Shown piece after piece: positions 33,715-45,833 of a DNA stretch of 64,000 bases. Below the pieces are notes generated by a model. That model saw nothing but the letters and a program-made list of their open reading frames with translations. It had not been told where the DNA came from and did no database searches. The first letter of the stretch is position 1. Every line of letters starts with the position of its first letter. Origin of the DNA: Tetrapyrgos nigripes (lineage: Eukaryota > Basidiomycota > Agaricomycetes > Agaricales > Campanellaceae). The stretch is taken from contig JAACJM010000233.1 in NCBI GenBank assembly GCA_013368315.1, positions 62,001-126,000 on the forward strand. Reading direction: 5' to 3'. The translations under genes and the position numbers were made by a program.

Positions 33715-33840
33715 TAGGAGAGCCATGACTGCAGAAGACTGGAAACGCAAGCCAGCCTACATGATATACGAGTCAGACTGACATGAAACATATAGATACA
33801 CAGCACTAATACACATACCTTGAAGTCCTGAGCAATTTGA
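33715..33840 (-). pseudogene. Histone H3 gene fragment with retained intron
   Basis: Minus strand: an exon ending IAQDFK (to 33819), a GT-AG intron of 62 bp (33818-33757), and an exon starting at 33756 that reads [14 protein letters not shown]. Histone H3 has [20 protein letters not shown] at this place, so 17 residues match in order across the splice. Upstream there is a 9-bp insertion (residues EGQ) and the expected H3 sequence is otherwise absent; downstream the match stops after MAL. It is a short exon-intron-exon piece of a host gene, unable to make a histone. Confidence 0.75.
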
Positions 33841-33849
33841 CCTTCCTCA

Positions 33850-34754
33850 CGTAGTTCATAGCCGGCTCCTACTCCTATCAAACCCTTCCCATCCCTATCC
33901 CACATTGTGACGAAATGCCCGTATGCATTACAAAAGCCCAGGTACTGTCATACTGAGTTAAGAGGATAAACAGTCAGAAACAGAGAGATAGCGAAGACGG
34001 GATGATAGGAGAGAGTCAACCACTGCACAAGTAGACAATGTGATCTAGAAACAAGTATCAGCATCATATACACATGAACATAGAGGGAGAAAGAGAAAGA
34101 ACAGTGTGAAGAGAATGAGTGATCCAGAGCAGCCCATTTGACCCGCACTCGAATCCAGCCCACCAAAGCCCAAATCGAAAGAAACACTCACCGAAACTCC
34201 TCTATCAAACTTACACTTTCCCTTTCTCCTTGCAACGACGATGAGTGTATGGGCTCTGTTCAGGACCTATCTCATTTTCTGGAAGATGGAAGAGGCAGCG
34301 AGGAAGTGGACAAGGGCATTGGCCCAGCGCGAAAGATGGGAAGGAGCTCTTTTGTCTTGTGGTTATTGAGATCGAGAAGAGAGATGTCCAGAAAGACATA
34401 ACGACACTGGACGCAAAGATGGAAACAATGTTAGAGCGAAAACAAGAACTCATCACTTGGAGTAATAGGCGAATCAGAAGAAACCAGATACTCCAATGAG
34501 TGCTTTAAATGATTGTTGAAGTTGTCGATAAGTGGGAACAAACCCCGGCAAGAAGGTTTTACGCTTGCAAGTTGCGCATTGAAAGTGAAGAAAAAGGCAA
34601 ACCAAAAGTGTTAAATGAAAGGAAGAGGGAAGAGGGAAGAGGGAAGAGGGAAGAGAGAAATACTGAAGACGCTGACATGCTGTAGCCTGTACGCAAACAA
34701 ATGACAAATGTAAGCAGGTAAAATTGGAAAGAAGAGCGGAAATAACCGGGGCAC
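33850..34754. other. Stretch between gene fragments, with a minisatellite
   Basis: No complete gene. The plus strand has an 84-codon frame (34245-34499) with a charged, coiled-coil-like end (EKRDVQKDITTLDAKMETML) but no recognised family. A 7-bp GGAAGAG minisatellite lies at about 34621-34660. Confidence 0.4.
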
Positions 34755-34761
34755 CAATTAG

Positions 34762-34820
34762 ACATAGCCACATGCAGAAACCGAGTGTAAAGAACTCAGC
34801 CTCATTCTTCGGCCTCATAA
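34762..34820 (-). repeat. Dispersed ~60-bp repeat, copy D, inside an intron-like position
   Basis: Plus-strand text starts ACATAGCCACATGCAGAAAC and ends TCGGCCTCATAA. It lies about 55 bp past the donor site of the second exon of the RTA1-like fragment, so it sits in what would be that gene's next intron. Confidence 0.75.
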
Positions 34821-34874
34821 TATAACAGCAAGGATATAAGTGTGGAAATATCAGCAGAGTTGGTTGATGCTCAC

Positions 34875-35225
34875 CAAGAGCGCCTATAGGAAGACACAAT
34901 CCCCACCAATTTCTATTCTTGATCACATTGAAAAGGAGGATGGCTCCAGTAATAAAGTACACTCCTCCAGCTATAGCTGTCACTAATACACTGGGGGTAT
35001 ACCCGAAAAGAAATTCAACAGCATCACGCTTCCTGAGGGAATCTGTTGGACCTGTGCCTGCAGCAAATGAGAGAACAAAGGACTGCAGTCAGTGACTTAA
35101 AAACTCAGAGAGGGGATACCAAATGTACTTTGGGCATATGACAACTGAGAGCACAGAAGCAACAGGGCGACTGTTGCCACCAAACCTGGCTTTGCCTGCA
35201 AGCTCCCCTTCCCAAAGGCCTGCAT
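34875..35225 (-). pseudogene. 5' fragment of an RTA1-like membrane protein gene
   Basis: Exon 1 (35225-35120) encodes a start Met, a hydrophobic signal-like stretch (LVATVALLLLCSQLS) and ends AQSTF. A GT-AG intron follows, then exon 2 (35057-34875) with FGYTPSVLVTAIAGG and a membrane segment, then KNRNWWGLCLPIGALG. The Y-x-PS opening, first membrane helix and WW pair fit the fungal RTA1 / lipid-translocating exporter family. The remaining five or so helices of the family (about 250-300 aa in all) are not found downstream, where the 60-bp repeat and a minisatellite lie instead. Either it is a fragment or later exons are too diverged to see. Confidence 0.5.
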
Positions 35226-37400
35226 TGTGATGAACTGACACTGCCAGACGCTGCTGATAGATTTAAAAAGGAAGAAAAGAAGACAAGGGAACGTCTCTCA
35301 GTGTTGCTAATAGGTGGTTTTTGTAATTAAGTGCTAGGAACTGCACTCAAACACAAAACTGTATACAAATGTAAATGAGACGAGTGTTCCGAGTAGTCAG
35401 AGTAGTCAAACTCCCAGTTTACTTGTACTATAAGTACTTTTGATCAGGGTTTTTCAATGAAGTTAGCGCTTAGCGCACGACACAATAAACACAAGTTTAA
35501 CACCAAGGGGATCAACAAGTCCCAAAAATCAAACACTTGTAGGCCACAGTTGCCTTAAAATCAACACTTAATAGACCAGAAGGTCAACACAAAGATCACA
35601 GTTATAACCCCAAAGATGTTCAATTTTAAAACTCTATTATCTCCAACACAATGTTTATACTTGTAGCGAGTGCAGTTAAGTTTGTTTAGAAGCTTTAGTC
35701 CGTGTTTCATGTCCTCTACTATTGCTAGCGAGATCCGATACTCTACAGTACGTGGCTTGGGTAGCTACTCGTAATATCTGGTCCTTTTATACTACTTGCA
35801 GCTACAACTATACAGTTACCTATTTCTTTTCGAGGTCCGCTAAAAGGTACGTAGAGAAAATATAAAACAAATCGAAAAGTCTGCTAGCGAGTTCTACCTA
35901 TTTCCTCGTAAGTAAAGACTTGCTTATTAGGGTACACAGAAATTGTTCAATATTATCTAAATATTTGTAGGAACTTTCTTCAGTTCCCTTTGTAAGCTGT
36001 CTGGTGTTTTTGTGTACCGTCCTGGTTAGCGAGCATTGCATCTATGACTCAGAATGCTCCACTTATGACCGCTAGGTCCTTCATACGTGTCCTTACACTA
36101 GGGGCGTAGGGTTTTCTCGTAGTTTCTTTATTCCATTCGGTTTTCCTTTCCCTTTTTCTCTGATCTTGCTTTATTTGCATTCTATGTATTGCCAGCAGTC
36201 TACTACTGAGTCCTACATATGAGTCCAGCTCTTCTGCAGTCCTGTTTGCATACTTATTCCTTCTTCAATGCTTTCAACGCCTAGCTAGACGATTACTGAC
36301 AGATTTATCCTTATCCAGAAATAATGTTACCTGTTTGGGTTGTATTCCGATTGTTCAGATGTACTGCGACTTAGTGCTTCTGTCCCTAATATCTCTGTGT
36401 AGAGATGCCTGTTCACTATCCCCTCTGTACTGATGGATAGCTGAGCTCTCTGGGATCCCGTACATATATACTTTGTCCTACTTTTGTCCACATGTACCTT
36501 TTACAGATACTTAAGATTCCCTCGAAGCTGTTTTAGTACTACGGATTTACTGATACATAGATCTAGACCTAGCGTGATTGTCCACATGTCTGATCTTAGC
36601 ACTGTCTTCTCTGATCAACCTTTCGGCTGAGGATTGTGCTGCTTACGTGTTCCTATGCCTGCGAATAGGGGCTACCTCGCATTTTACTTTCCCTTTGGAT
36701 CACGCTAGCAGTTCTAGTCATTATAATAGGATTCGAAAGCCTTTATAGACTATCTTTATCATTTGGTGGGTCTGATATTATAACTCCCAACTTGTACATA
36801 TCTATCATAGTACTTAGAATGAGTTGTTTCTCCATTTGTAAGCACTTAATATTATTGTACTGTTTATTATTGTACCGTTGTTTTCTTAGTCCCGCTAGGT
36901 ATTAACTAGCAGTTCAGGGCTCACCCTAGTCCTCTTATTCCCTTAAAAGAACGTCAAAACTGATATTCTGAACCAAAATCCAAGTATGTATACTGCGATT
37001 TTGTATGGTGTATCACTGCATCAAGAAGCTTTTATTCTGATCGTAGCGAGGGGACAGCAGAAGTCAATGTTGTGTTCTGACAGAGACAACTGCCCCCACA
37101 GGTGGCCATGCTTACTGGCAGTAATTTCTGTTCATGTCATGCGATGTAACAGAGAGAGAGATTTATACATGCCCTGTACAGCTACAATACATGGCAGGTA
37201 GCTATCTGTGGATCCACTTGCTGGATCTAGTGCGGCAAGCAAAGGTTCAGTAGGGCCAATTGTCCTGACCAGCAGGGTAGGGTGTCTACCTCACTAAAGC
37301 ACTGGAGGTCCTAGGGAGATTGTGTTGGAAGATGCAAGCAATCACAAGGCATAGGTAGGTAATTACAGAGAAAAGTTACAGAGAGAAGTAGAGATAATTA
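35226..37400. other. AT-rich gene-free stretch
   Basis: About 2.2 kb of AT-rich sequence with frequent TAGCGAG words and no frame over 75 codons. It may be an old, heavily mutated element. I see no terminal repeats or coding motif. Confidence 0.4.
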
Positions 37401-38036
37401 TATTACAGAGGCCATTGCAGGGAAACTGGGAAACACAGAAGAAGCCAGGTCAAGAGGGAAGGAAGAGGGATAGAGGAAAGAGCAAGTTATTCATGCTCAT
37501 CTGTCCAAATTTCATCAATTCGAGGGATACCACACCTGTCTTTCAAAATAATAAAAGTGTTATGTATGAATTCAGCTGTAGAAGCAACCAAATCTCAGTT
37601 GAAGATCCAACATTTGAGCAACTCAAAGGAATGGAGATTGGATCAAGAACTGAGGGGGTCAAGCTGGATGGAGAGTAGGAAGACGGAACGTAGTGCGGTA
37701 ATTTGAGGAGGTGCAGGCATTGGACAAGAACATGCTCAGGGGTCTCATATGATGATTTGCAGAAACGGCACAGTTTGGATGGTATATCATCACCATCCCT
37801 GGGAGTTCTACCTGGAGAACAGCAAAAGACCCAAAGGAGACAAGTGAGAGACTTGTGATGCCAATGGTGAGGAGTGTGGAGTAGGTAATGGTGAAGGCAC
37901 AGCACTGGTGAGGATGGGGAGGAGTCAGAGTTGGGGTCTATGGGCTCAATCCAATTGCGCAGGAGGCTAGATGGCTAAAAGAGTTAATCTGTCCTAGTAG
38001 GAATTTGCTGGAGTAAGACTTAACGTCTTTGATGAG

Positions 38037-38494
38037 TGTCACGAACTGCTACAGTTCTTTGTCCTCCTTCCTCTTCTACTACATTATTGAACCCATTTTC
38101 TGATCATTCGTCTATTGCATTTCCTTGATAAACCTTTTAAACCTTATATTACTGACTTTGAACCTTATAGAACCTGTCAAACTCTATAATAACTGTCAAT
38201 CAATCTTCCATTCTATTGATCCTATCTTTTCCCTACATTTCTCCACTTTCTCCTATGTTTCTCCTATTTCTCCTATCTTTTTCCTATCACCTATTTATTG
38301 CTCTTCTATATAAACCACTAAACATTCTAGCTAATCCTTTAGTTCATTCACTTTGTCTCTGCTCCATGCTACTACTACGCAGTGTAGAGCCTAGTCAGCT
38401 TACTCTTGTTTCTCTATATCTCTCTTTACTCTCAATCAATCTTGTTTTGTGTGACTTGGGTGGTTTACTATTGAGTGTATCAACAACCCTGACA
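38037..38494. mobile_element. Solo LTR, 458 bp, inside the LINE
   Basis: Plus-strand text begins TGTCA (38037) and ends TGACA (38494), inverted termini, and is flanked by a perfect direct repeat ATGAG at 38032-38036 and 38495-38499. It shares its right half with the solo LTR at 38820-39336. The strand of the parent element is not determined. Excision rejoins LINE sequence reading SIDELIKDVKSYSSK. Confidence 0.88.
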
Positions 38495-38819
38495 ATGAGC
38501 TCATCAATGGACACCAGTGATAAGAGGTTATTTGGTGGTAGCTGGAGTTTAGGAAGATCAGGAGGATGTGGTAGGCAACAAATAACAAGATCCAGATTGG
38601 AGAGCCAGTAGGAGATGTTGTTGGCATGGAGAGTGAGGAGAGAATATTTGTCTGGAGGGAGCTTGAAGAGATATTTCAGGTATGATAGAGAGAGGATCGC
38701 ACAGCAGACATGAATAGGATGAATCACAGTCTCTGTAAATAGAGGAGTGAGGATAGAGTTCTTCGAGAGACCTAGAATCTGATGCCAGAAGCGATGCTGG
38801 ACCTCTTCAAGAAGGTGGA

Positions 38820-39336
38820 TGTCATGAATCGCTCCCCGCCTATTCATTTCCTTTCTATTCTTTTCCCTTTACTACCTATTTCCCACTCTATTTACTTTTA
38901 ACTCCATAAACACCAACCACTTCCCATCATCGTCTATAGTTACCATCTCCCCAGATCTACAGATCTATGACTCACATACTTATCTCCTCCGCTTTCTATC
39001 TCCACAGACATTCCCACTGTCAATCATTCTTTATGATCCAGTACCTTCATCTATCCATATTTAACTTATCATTCTCTCACCTTTGACATCTCCACACGAT
39101 ACTGTCTATTTATTACCTACTTCTTCCCATCTGTTCTCACATCACTTATATACCTACTATCCTTGTAACCTATTCCTTAGTTCGTTCACTTCGTCTCTGC
39201 TCCGTACTATTACTATGCAGTGTAGAGCCTAGTCTGCTTACTCTCTCTCTCTCTCTCTCTCAATCTATTCCTTGTAACTGGCCCTCTCGTATTGTGTGAC
39301 TTGGGTGGTTAATTGAGTGTATTGACAACCTTGACA
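38820..39336. mobile_element. Solo LTR, 517 bp, inside the LINE
   Basis: Begins TGTCA (38820) and ends TGACA (39336), flanked by GTGGA at 38815-38819 and 39337-39341. It shares TTCACTTYGTCTCTGCTCC, GCAGTGTAGAGCCTAGTC and GTGTGACTTGGGTGG with the other copy. It includes a TC dinucleotide run near 39240. Excision restores LINE frame DSAIHLLEEVQ. Confidence 0.88.
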
Positions 39337-42303
39337 GTGGATGGCAGAGTCGGTGATGTCGAGGACCACCTCACAACTAAATATGAGGTGACAGTCAACT
39401 AGAGCAGTGTAGAGTTCCTTCGCAGATTTTGGAGGGATACGACCCTGACCAACCAAACGCTCTGTGCCAAGTATACCATGAACGGAAACAGTTGCAGCAT
39501 TTGCTTTCTCAGCGTAGTTGACTGAGAAGATGTCCCTGTCAACTGAACAGAAGAGGATACCAACATATTTCAACTTGTCAGTGAGCTTTAGGACATGCCT
39601 GTTGACCAAGAAGATTGGCTGGGTGATAGGGTCGACAAGACTGACAATAGCAGCAATGGACCAAATTTCTCTTGGACAGACATCCCCAAAGATCATAACC
39701 TCAGATTTGGAGGGCTGAGAGAGAGGAAGTTGTCATAGCACCAAAGCTGCAGTGCATCAAGGTGGTGCTGGAGGCCAATAGCAGATTGGGAAATAATAAC
39801 CATGTCATTGGCATGTTCCAGATGAGAGAATGTGATTCCATCAATGGTGAGATCATCTTCATGAGGAGGAAGTGAGAAGGTAGATAGGTTCCAGAGCATT
39901 GGTGAGGCAGGAGTGCCAGCCTCAAAGTCTTCAGAAACCTCATCACCAAGAACGAGGCGATAACACATGCTGGTGTAGAGTAGATACCAGTGAGGCGAAG
40001 GTCTTCAAGGTGATTCCAAAATGCATTGTGATTTGTGGAGGGGAAGGTGTTCGAAATGTCAATGAAAGCAACAAAGAGAATTTTGTTGTTACTGTGGGCA
40101 TGTTCAATGAGTGATTGCAGTATGAAAGCATTGTTATTTGTATGGTGACCTGAACGGAAACTGTTCTGAGAAGGGGGGAGGAGATTACCAGATTCGGCTG
40201 CTGAGGTAAGTTTCTGGAGTACCAATAAGGTACTGAACTTAAGGAAGCAGCTCCTGAGGGCGATAGCGCAATAGTTGTCAGCCACATTTTGGCAGTGCAG
40301 AGAGAAGAGTGATTAGCCAGGCAGTGGGGACCTTTCCAGTGTGAAAGCATTTGTGATATAGGAGACAGAGGGAGTAAGTGGCATTGTCAATTCCAGATGT
40401 GTTGGAGTGTGGATGGATCGAGAGGTAGGATTTCAGGGTCTCGATTTCAGATACTGTAATATCTTCATTTAGTATTGGGAAGATGGATGGCTTTGCACAC
40501 AAATGTTATGTTCATGCAGTTGTTCCATGTTGAATAGAGAGGATTTAGGGTCAGGAGGGTTTAGACGTGGGTGGAAGCAGTTGTACAGGTCACCTAGAGA
40601 CATCTGAGGAGGAGGAGTAGTGGGGTAATGAAGTTTTTTGTAGAGTTTCCAGAAAGCAGCTGGAGAGATGCTAGCTTCGACAATTCAGTCTCGCATGGCA
40701 GTTTGTAGGCTATGCCTGAAGGCATGACCACAACATGAGCATGCAGATGATGGAGGGTGTTTGGTAGGAAGCAGAGATGAAGGCTGGGGGAGATTTGTTG
40801 AGATTTTAGGCTGTATGCGAGAGTGAGGTGGAGGAATGAAGCAAGGACCTGGAGGAGTGAGGGAAAGATCATTGCTTTTGTCACCCATAATAACAAAGGG
40901 TAACTGGCACGCAGCTTTTGCAAGAGTGGTTGCCTTGATCTGGTGATTATTGGCAGAGTTGGAGACGAGTTTGATGAACTTGACTGGGGAAGAACAGGCA
41001 GTGATCTCAAGAGCAAGGCATTTAAAGAGATCACTGTGAGCACCAGTTCCATTCCAGCCACATTTCACACAGCCAGGAGCACCATAAGTGAGAGAGTGTA
41101 TTAGGGACTCAGAAGTTAAGTGGAGAAAGAGGGCACGATCTGGAGGAGCGAGTTGCAGGGCTAGTAGAACAGCATATACCTCAGCCCGGTAATGCGACTG
41201 TGTACCTGGTATATGCTTTGACATATTTAATGTGTTTTGGAACCCAAAAAAATATGCTGGACCCTGCAGTGGCATTAGATCGGCCTTTGTTAGAGCAAGC
41301 ACCACTGATGTGGACTACCAGTGGTGGGTGAGCATGGTCTTGGAGGGTAGCAAGGCCATAAATATTGGACCATTGTTCCTCCAGGGAGAGAGAAGGCTGT
41401 TTCATGAGATTATTGAGAAGTTGATCAAGGTCTGAGATGAGAGGGGTATGGAATTTTGGCCATAGATGGGAGTAGGAGGAGGAAGGCAAGGATGGAGGAC
41501 CACTGGGCAATATAATAGACAGACTGAGAAAGGAATGGTCAGACCAGTCTGTACAGGCAGAAACCTCAAAGTTGGTAATAAAAGGCAAGCACAGCATGGA
41601 AGCAAGGGCATAGTCGATGACTGTGCATTGATAGATAGTTTTGCCTTGATCATCCTTGCTGGTGTTGTGATGTTCCATGAAGTGGAAGTGATCACTGGGA
41701 ATGCTTTCAGCACCATTGAGGATGAAAACATCACAGGCGTCTAGGCACTGCAAAAGTTGTTTTCCACAACTGTTGGATGATTTAGAGTCTAGGGAGATAT
41801 GGAAGGGGTGTTGTTCGGATGCATGAGAGATACCAGTGTGAGCATTCAGGTTGCCCATAACAATGAGTGGGTACCTGAGTTCATGAGCAAGATGGATTTT
41901 GGTGCAGAGGAATTGGAAAGGTTCAGTAGTCATCCAGTCTTCCCATTGTAGTCGAGATCTTGCTGGGAGTACATAAACATTCATGATTAGGGTACCACAC
42001 ACTTCAATGGTGAGAAGGTCAGGACCACTGAAGTCGTCCCTGACATTGGCATTGAGAGATGAACAGACGAGAGTAGCAACACCACCCTATGGAGACTCAT
42101 AATCAGAACAGGCACAACTGTGGGAAAATAGGGAGAAGCCTTCAGGAACCACAAGGTTTTCATGGGCATAGGAGTGGGTTTCTTGAATCATGAATACATC
42201 TATGCCATCAAAGAAGTCCTCAAAATTGGGGTGTGAGGAGTTACAGTCATAGGATCCATTAAGGTTCCAGCTTCGTACATTGAGAATGCATGGATGATGT
42301 GTA

Positions 42304-42364
42304 TTACAAAGCCAAATGAAATGAGGGTGAGTTTTTTATACTCCATTTCCACATGTGGCTATGT
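42304..42364 (+). repeat. Dispersed ~60-bp repeat, copy E
   Basis: Starts TTACAAAGCCAAATGAAATG and ends CATGTGGCTATGT. It is the most diverged copy and lies directly upstream of the LINE ORF2 start (LINE on the minus strand). Confidence 0.6.
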
Positions 42365-43260
42365 TGAATCGTACCCTGCTTTTCCCATTCACAAATTCCT
42401 AAAACTCCCGAGCTTTGGAACTGTGATTGCTGAGGTATGCTATGTCAATGCTGTGTGCTTACTCATCAGTCACTGCTTCCTTCTGTTCCTTCAATGAAAG
42501 CCCACTGAAAGCTCCCAAATGATCTATGTCTAGGTATTCTTCATATCATCATCTTTGTATATACATCAAAAAATCGAAATTTTTCCCATGTTATCAAAGG
42601 AAGACATCTGTAAAAGGCCTCGCAGTGACATACAGACTCTGTATCACTATCTCCATTGCTGCAAGGCCTGGGATGTTCGAGCTTGAGTACCCTGAGGTGT
42701 CAGGGAACCTCTTTTATTTTGTTTAGGTGTTTCTGTGTTTTCGACCCATTATGCATTTGGGTCTTAGGATAGATCCAGGCAAATGTACCATACATTGTAA
42801 AAAGTCCTGATTTCATGAACTACAAGCTGGGTGGGGTCCTGGAGAGGGTAAAAAGTATAACAATAATATGTACTTTATCATTCTGGCTAGTGATGGCCTC
42901 AAGCTTGCTACACCTCAGCAATGGCCCACACCCCTTTCATTCAATTCATTGGTGGCAGACAGAGTAGAAGATACAACAAGAGATAGACAAACAGATGGAG
43001 GACCATTGGAGGTGGAGGAAGTACCGAGAGGAGAGACTGAGAAGGTAGGTAGAGAAGAGATAGGTGGAACACAAGAAATAGCAGTATATACACGAGCAGA
43101 AGTAGTAGAGCAGTAGCATAGGAAGTAGTAGACATGGTACAATATGTAGAAGATGAGGCATTCTTAGAACATAAACAAACATTGTTCATAAGGAGTATAG
43201 GAGAGGTAACAGATGAAGGAACATTAACAGGAGAAGGTGACAGTGGCTGACCCACCCCAC
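42365..43260 (-). other. LINE inter-ORF or ORF1 tail region
   Basis: Between ORF2 and the clearest ORF1 frames. The minus strand around 42915-43255 still reads Ser/Pro-rich like ORF1 but in broken frames. The 42540-42900 part shows nothing. Confidence 0.4.
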
Positions 43261-43264
43261 ACCA

Positions 43265-44849
43265 TCAGAGGATGGTAGTAATGCCAAGCAGGAAAGACCA
43301 TTTGTCAGCATGTCTATTCCACAGCAAATGAAAACAGTCAGCATGTTCAAAGCAGCGGAAGGTGATGACAACATCACCAGACTCCACCAACTGTGTAATA
43401 TCCTGCTGAATAGGGCGAGGAGGATGATAGGTATGTAGATCATTCCAAAGGTTGAGAAAGTCCCAGTAGTCTCTTATGATAACAGGATGACCACCACCTG
43501 GATGATGGAGCCTGACCTTTTCCTCCAGGTCGTCATCAGAAGGGAATGCATCAGTATGAGAACATTTTGGAGAGCTTGGGGATGTAGAACCCATTGTAAA
43601 TCAGGAGAGCAGTGCTGGGGGATGGGCATCTGCAGTTTGGGCAGGTGAAGCAGTAGGTGTGTCAAGTGGTAGAGACAACAAAGATCCGGTTGAAAATCAG
43701 GAGAGCAGTGCTGGGGGATGGACATCTGCAGCAGGTCCATCGAGTGGTAAAGGTCTGTCAAGTGGTAGAGGTCTGTCAAGTGGTAGAGATGATGAAGATG
43801 GGAGGCCTGGAGACTGGGAAGGAGATAGAGAGGGAGGGGACAAAAGGTGTGAGCAGGAAGGAGAGGATGACAGATACCGGGAACCCCCATTTAGAGTGGA
43901 GGTATTCTTCAATGGACGAAGTCCTCAACTTCATTTCTTGCATGTCAGTGAGAAGAGAATGGATGTTGTTGTCAGAGGATGATAACAGTGCCCCACACTG
44001 GACAGAGGCATCTGAGGTGCTCTGTGGTGTAGGCCTAGGTTGAGGTAAAGGTGGTTGAGATGGTAGGAACGGTTGCATGCACAGTTGGGAGGACTGTTTC
44101 TCCTTGCCCTTGTCTTTAGCACCAGCAGTAGACGAGGACAGCTGAGAGCATGTGGGAATAGAGGTGGAGGAGGATGGAGATGCAGCGGCAGCAGCAGTTG
44201 CATGTTTTTTGAAGATAGCTATCGTCTGGCCCCATATCACAGGTACTGGTAGGGACCAGGTCATCATTAGAGGTGGTGGGGTCCACTACAGGTTCTTTGT
44301 TAACTGAAGGGGAGGAGGAAGTGCTGGGACAGGTTTTTGGCCCATGACAGGGGGGTGCATGAGGTGGTAGATGAGTAGAAGGAGTGGAACCAGTGGACAG
44401 ATGGGCTGCATGGGGAATATAGGGTGAAGAGCTAGACTTGTTGAGTGCATTGGTGACTGTGAGAATGTCTGAGGAGGAGGAGGACTGAGGAGAGTGAAGC
44501 ATTTCAGTGGGAGAAGGATGCAGGGCATTGTTAGACAAAGGAGATACATCAACCATCTCCACATCCTGGTGAGAGGAGGCATTGGGGATAGAGTAGGGTA
44601 GAAAGAGCGGTTGGTGGGGTTGGACATATCAGATTCCATGAAGGGTGAGAGATGGTAATGTCTCAGATGGAAGACACTTTGGTTGCGATGGTGGATGGCT
44701 TCAAGAGCATAGCAGAAACACGAGTAGGAGAATGTAGGGTAGTGGAAAGGAGACTTAGGAGGAGGAAGAGCATGTATGATAGGTAGCAGAACGAGCTGAG
44801 CTGCTTTTGAGCACCGAGATTGGTGAGGAAGCGGTAGCACAACAGCCAT
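43265..44849 (-). pseudogene. LINE ORF1 (gag-like), broken by frameshifts
   Basis: The minus strand carries four overlapping frames in three phases: 44849-44286, 44562-44116, 44267-43776 and 43594-43265. They are rich in Ser, Pro and His. Readable pieces include VIWGQTIAIFKKH, an Ala/Ser run, AKDKGKEKQSSQ and a short coiled-coil-like LLTDMQEMKLRTSSIEEYL. The last has a globular end (IIRDYWDFLNLWNDLH). Position directly before ORF2 and this composition fit ORF1 of a fungal LINE; no CCHC knuckle is seen. At least three frameshifts are needed to join it. Confidence 0.6.
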
Positions 44850-44860
44850 GGCATGGGCAC

Positions 44861-45830
44861 TTTTGAGGTGTTAATGACAGCAGTGGGCAGTGAAAGAGAC
44901 TGATCTAAAGGTGTTTTGGGCTACGTAGACTACCAAACTGACCACTGAGGCTCAATTTCCTTGCTAGTTCATACAATGAGGGCATGGGAATAAAGCGAGA
45001 TGGTGGTGGTTTAGGAGGGTAACACACTCCAGTGCGTGCCAACGCGAAACCAAAAAACTATTATTTTTCCCACCGCGAGCCCCCAGGTTCAAACCCCTGT
45101 TGTGTTCTTTTCATTTTGCTCTTCTGTCTGGCTTCATCTTTCTCTGCTAGCCTTAGGCAATCCATTAGAATCAAAGTGTTGTTGACAGTACCTCTATACA
45201 CTTTGACATATGTTTTACTGACTGATTTTTTTTACTAAAATTTTATTTTACTTCTGCGCTTCGCGCAGGACACCAAAAAGTAAGATTCCATCAATCCCAA
45301 TGATTTTTTCCACAATGTTACTAAATGAGGCTGGGGAAGAAGTGTGCTTGAGGCTGCAGAATTAAAGTCAATTCCAGTATTTATCATCAGGAAAGAGATT
45401 TTCTGAAGAAATATTTGTACAGCTTTTTTTTCTTCTGTGCTTTGCACAGGACATTGAGAGTCTACATATCCCACCATAGCATTCCTGAAAGATGTTTAAG
45501 CCTTCTTGAATTTTCTTTGTATCTATTCACTTCAGTATTTATCAGGCAATAGATTTTTTAAAGAATTATCTGTACAATTTGATTTATCTGTCATTTTTAT
45601 ACCCTTCAGAGAGATAAAAGATAGTCACTACTTTGTATGTACTTGCAGTGATTGAGAGATGTGTGTAGTAAAAAGAAAGAACACGCAAAAGTGCTGAATG
45701 CGTGGTGCAATAGCATGTCCGCGCAAAAGATTACATAAGATAGGGGGCAGGCGTCTGATTGGCTGTGGCATATGTCCGGATTTAGACATATGACACGTCC
45801 AGACATGTGCCATGAGCCAAAAACAGTCAG
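44861..45830. other. Stretch with no gene recognised
   Basis: AT-rich, with a repeated phrase TCTGYGCTTYGCRCAGGACA near 45254 and 45434 about 180 bp apart, suggesting a diverged internal duplication. No frame is supported. Confidence 0.4.
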
Positions 45831-45833
45831 TCT

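Larger units (their letters stand above)
37410..42300 (-). pseudogene. LINE ORF2: APE endonuclease, reverse transcriptase, C-terminal zinc finger (decayed)
   Basis: Minus strand, in order: endonuclease start NVRSWNLNGS, QETHS, GNLNAHTG, TVIDYALAS and DWSDHSFLSLS. The reverse transcriptase follows with FIDISNTFPS, TPASPMLWN and LEHANDMVIIS, where the usual YADD is HAND. After it come ILGLSKNSILTPLFTET and finally the cysteine finger CRFCKSSYETPEHVLVQC near 37790-37720. Solo LTRs at 38820-39336 and 38037-38494 interrupt it; removing them joins the flanking frames. There are several stops and frameshifts, for example a stop after CSDYESP near 42090. HAND in place of the catalytic YADD also argues against activity. 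Order and motifs fit fungal non-LTR elements. Confidence 0.88.

Noticed and set aside
10224..34820. The 60-bp repeats as terminal inverted repeats of giant elements (10.2-19.7 kb and 23.2-34.8 kb)
   Set aside because: Orientation pairs fit, but both ends of each 60-bp unit are conserved, no outer target duplication is seen, and copy E has no partner.
43657..44043. Plus-strand frames with repeated SSGRGLSSGRD words
   Set aside because: Antisense to LINE ORF1. The repeat comes from a short duplicated CT-rich stretch; no gene structure.
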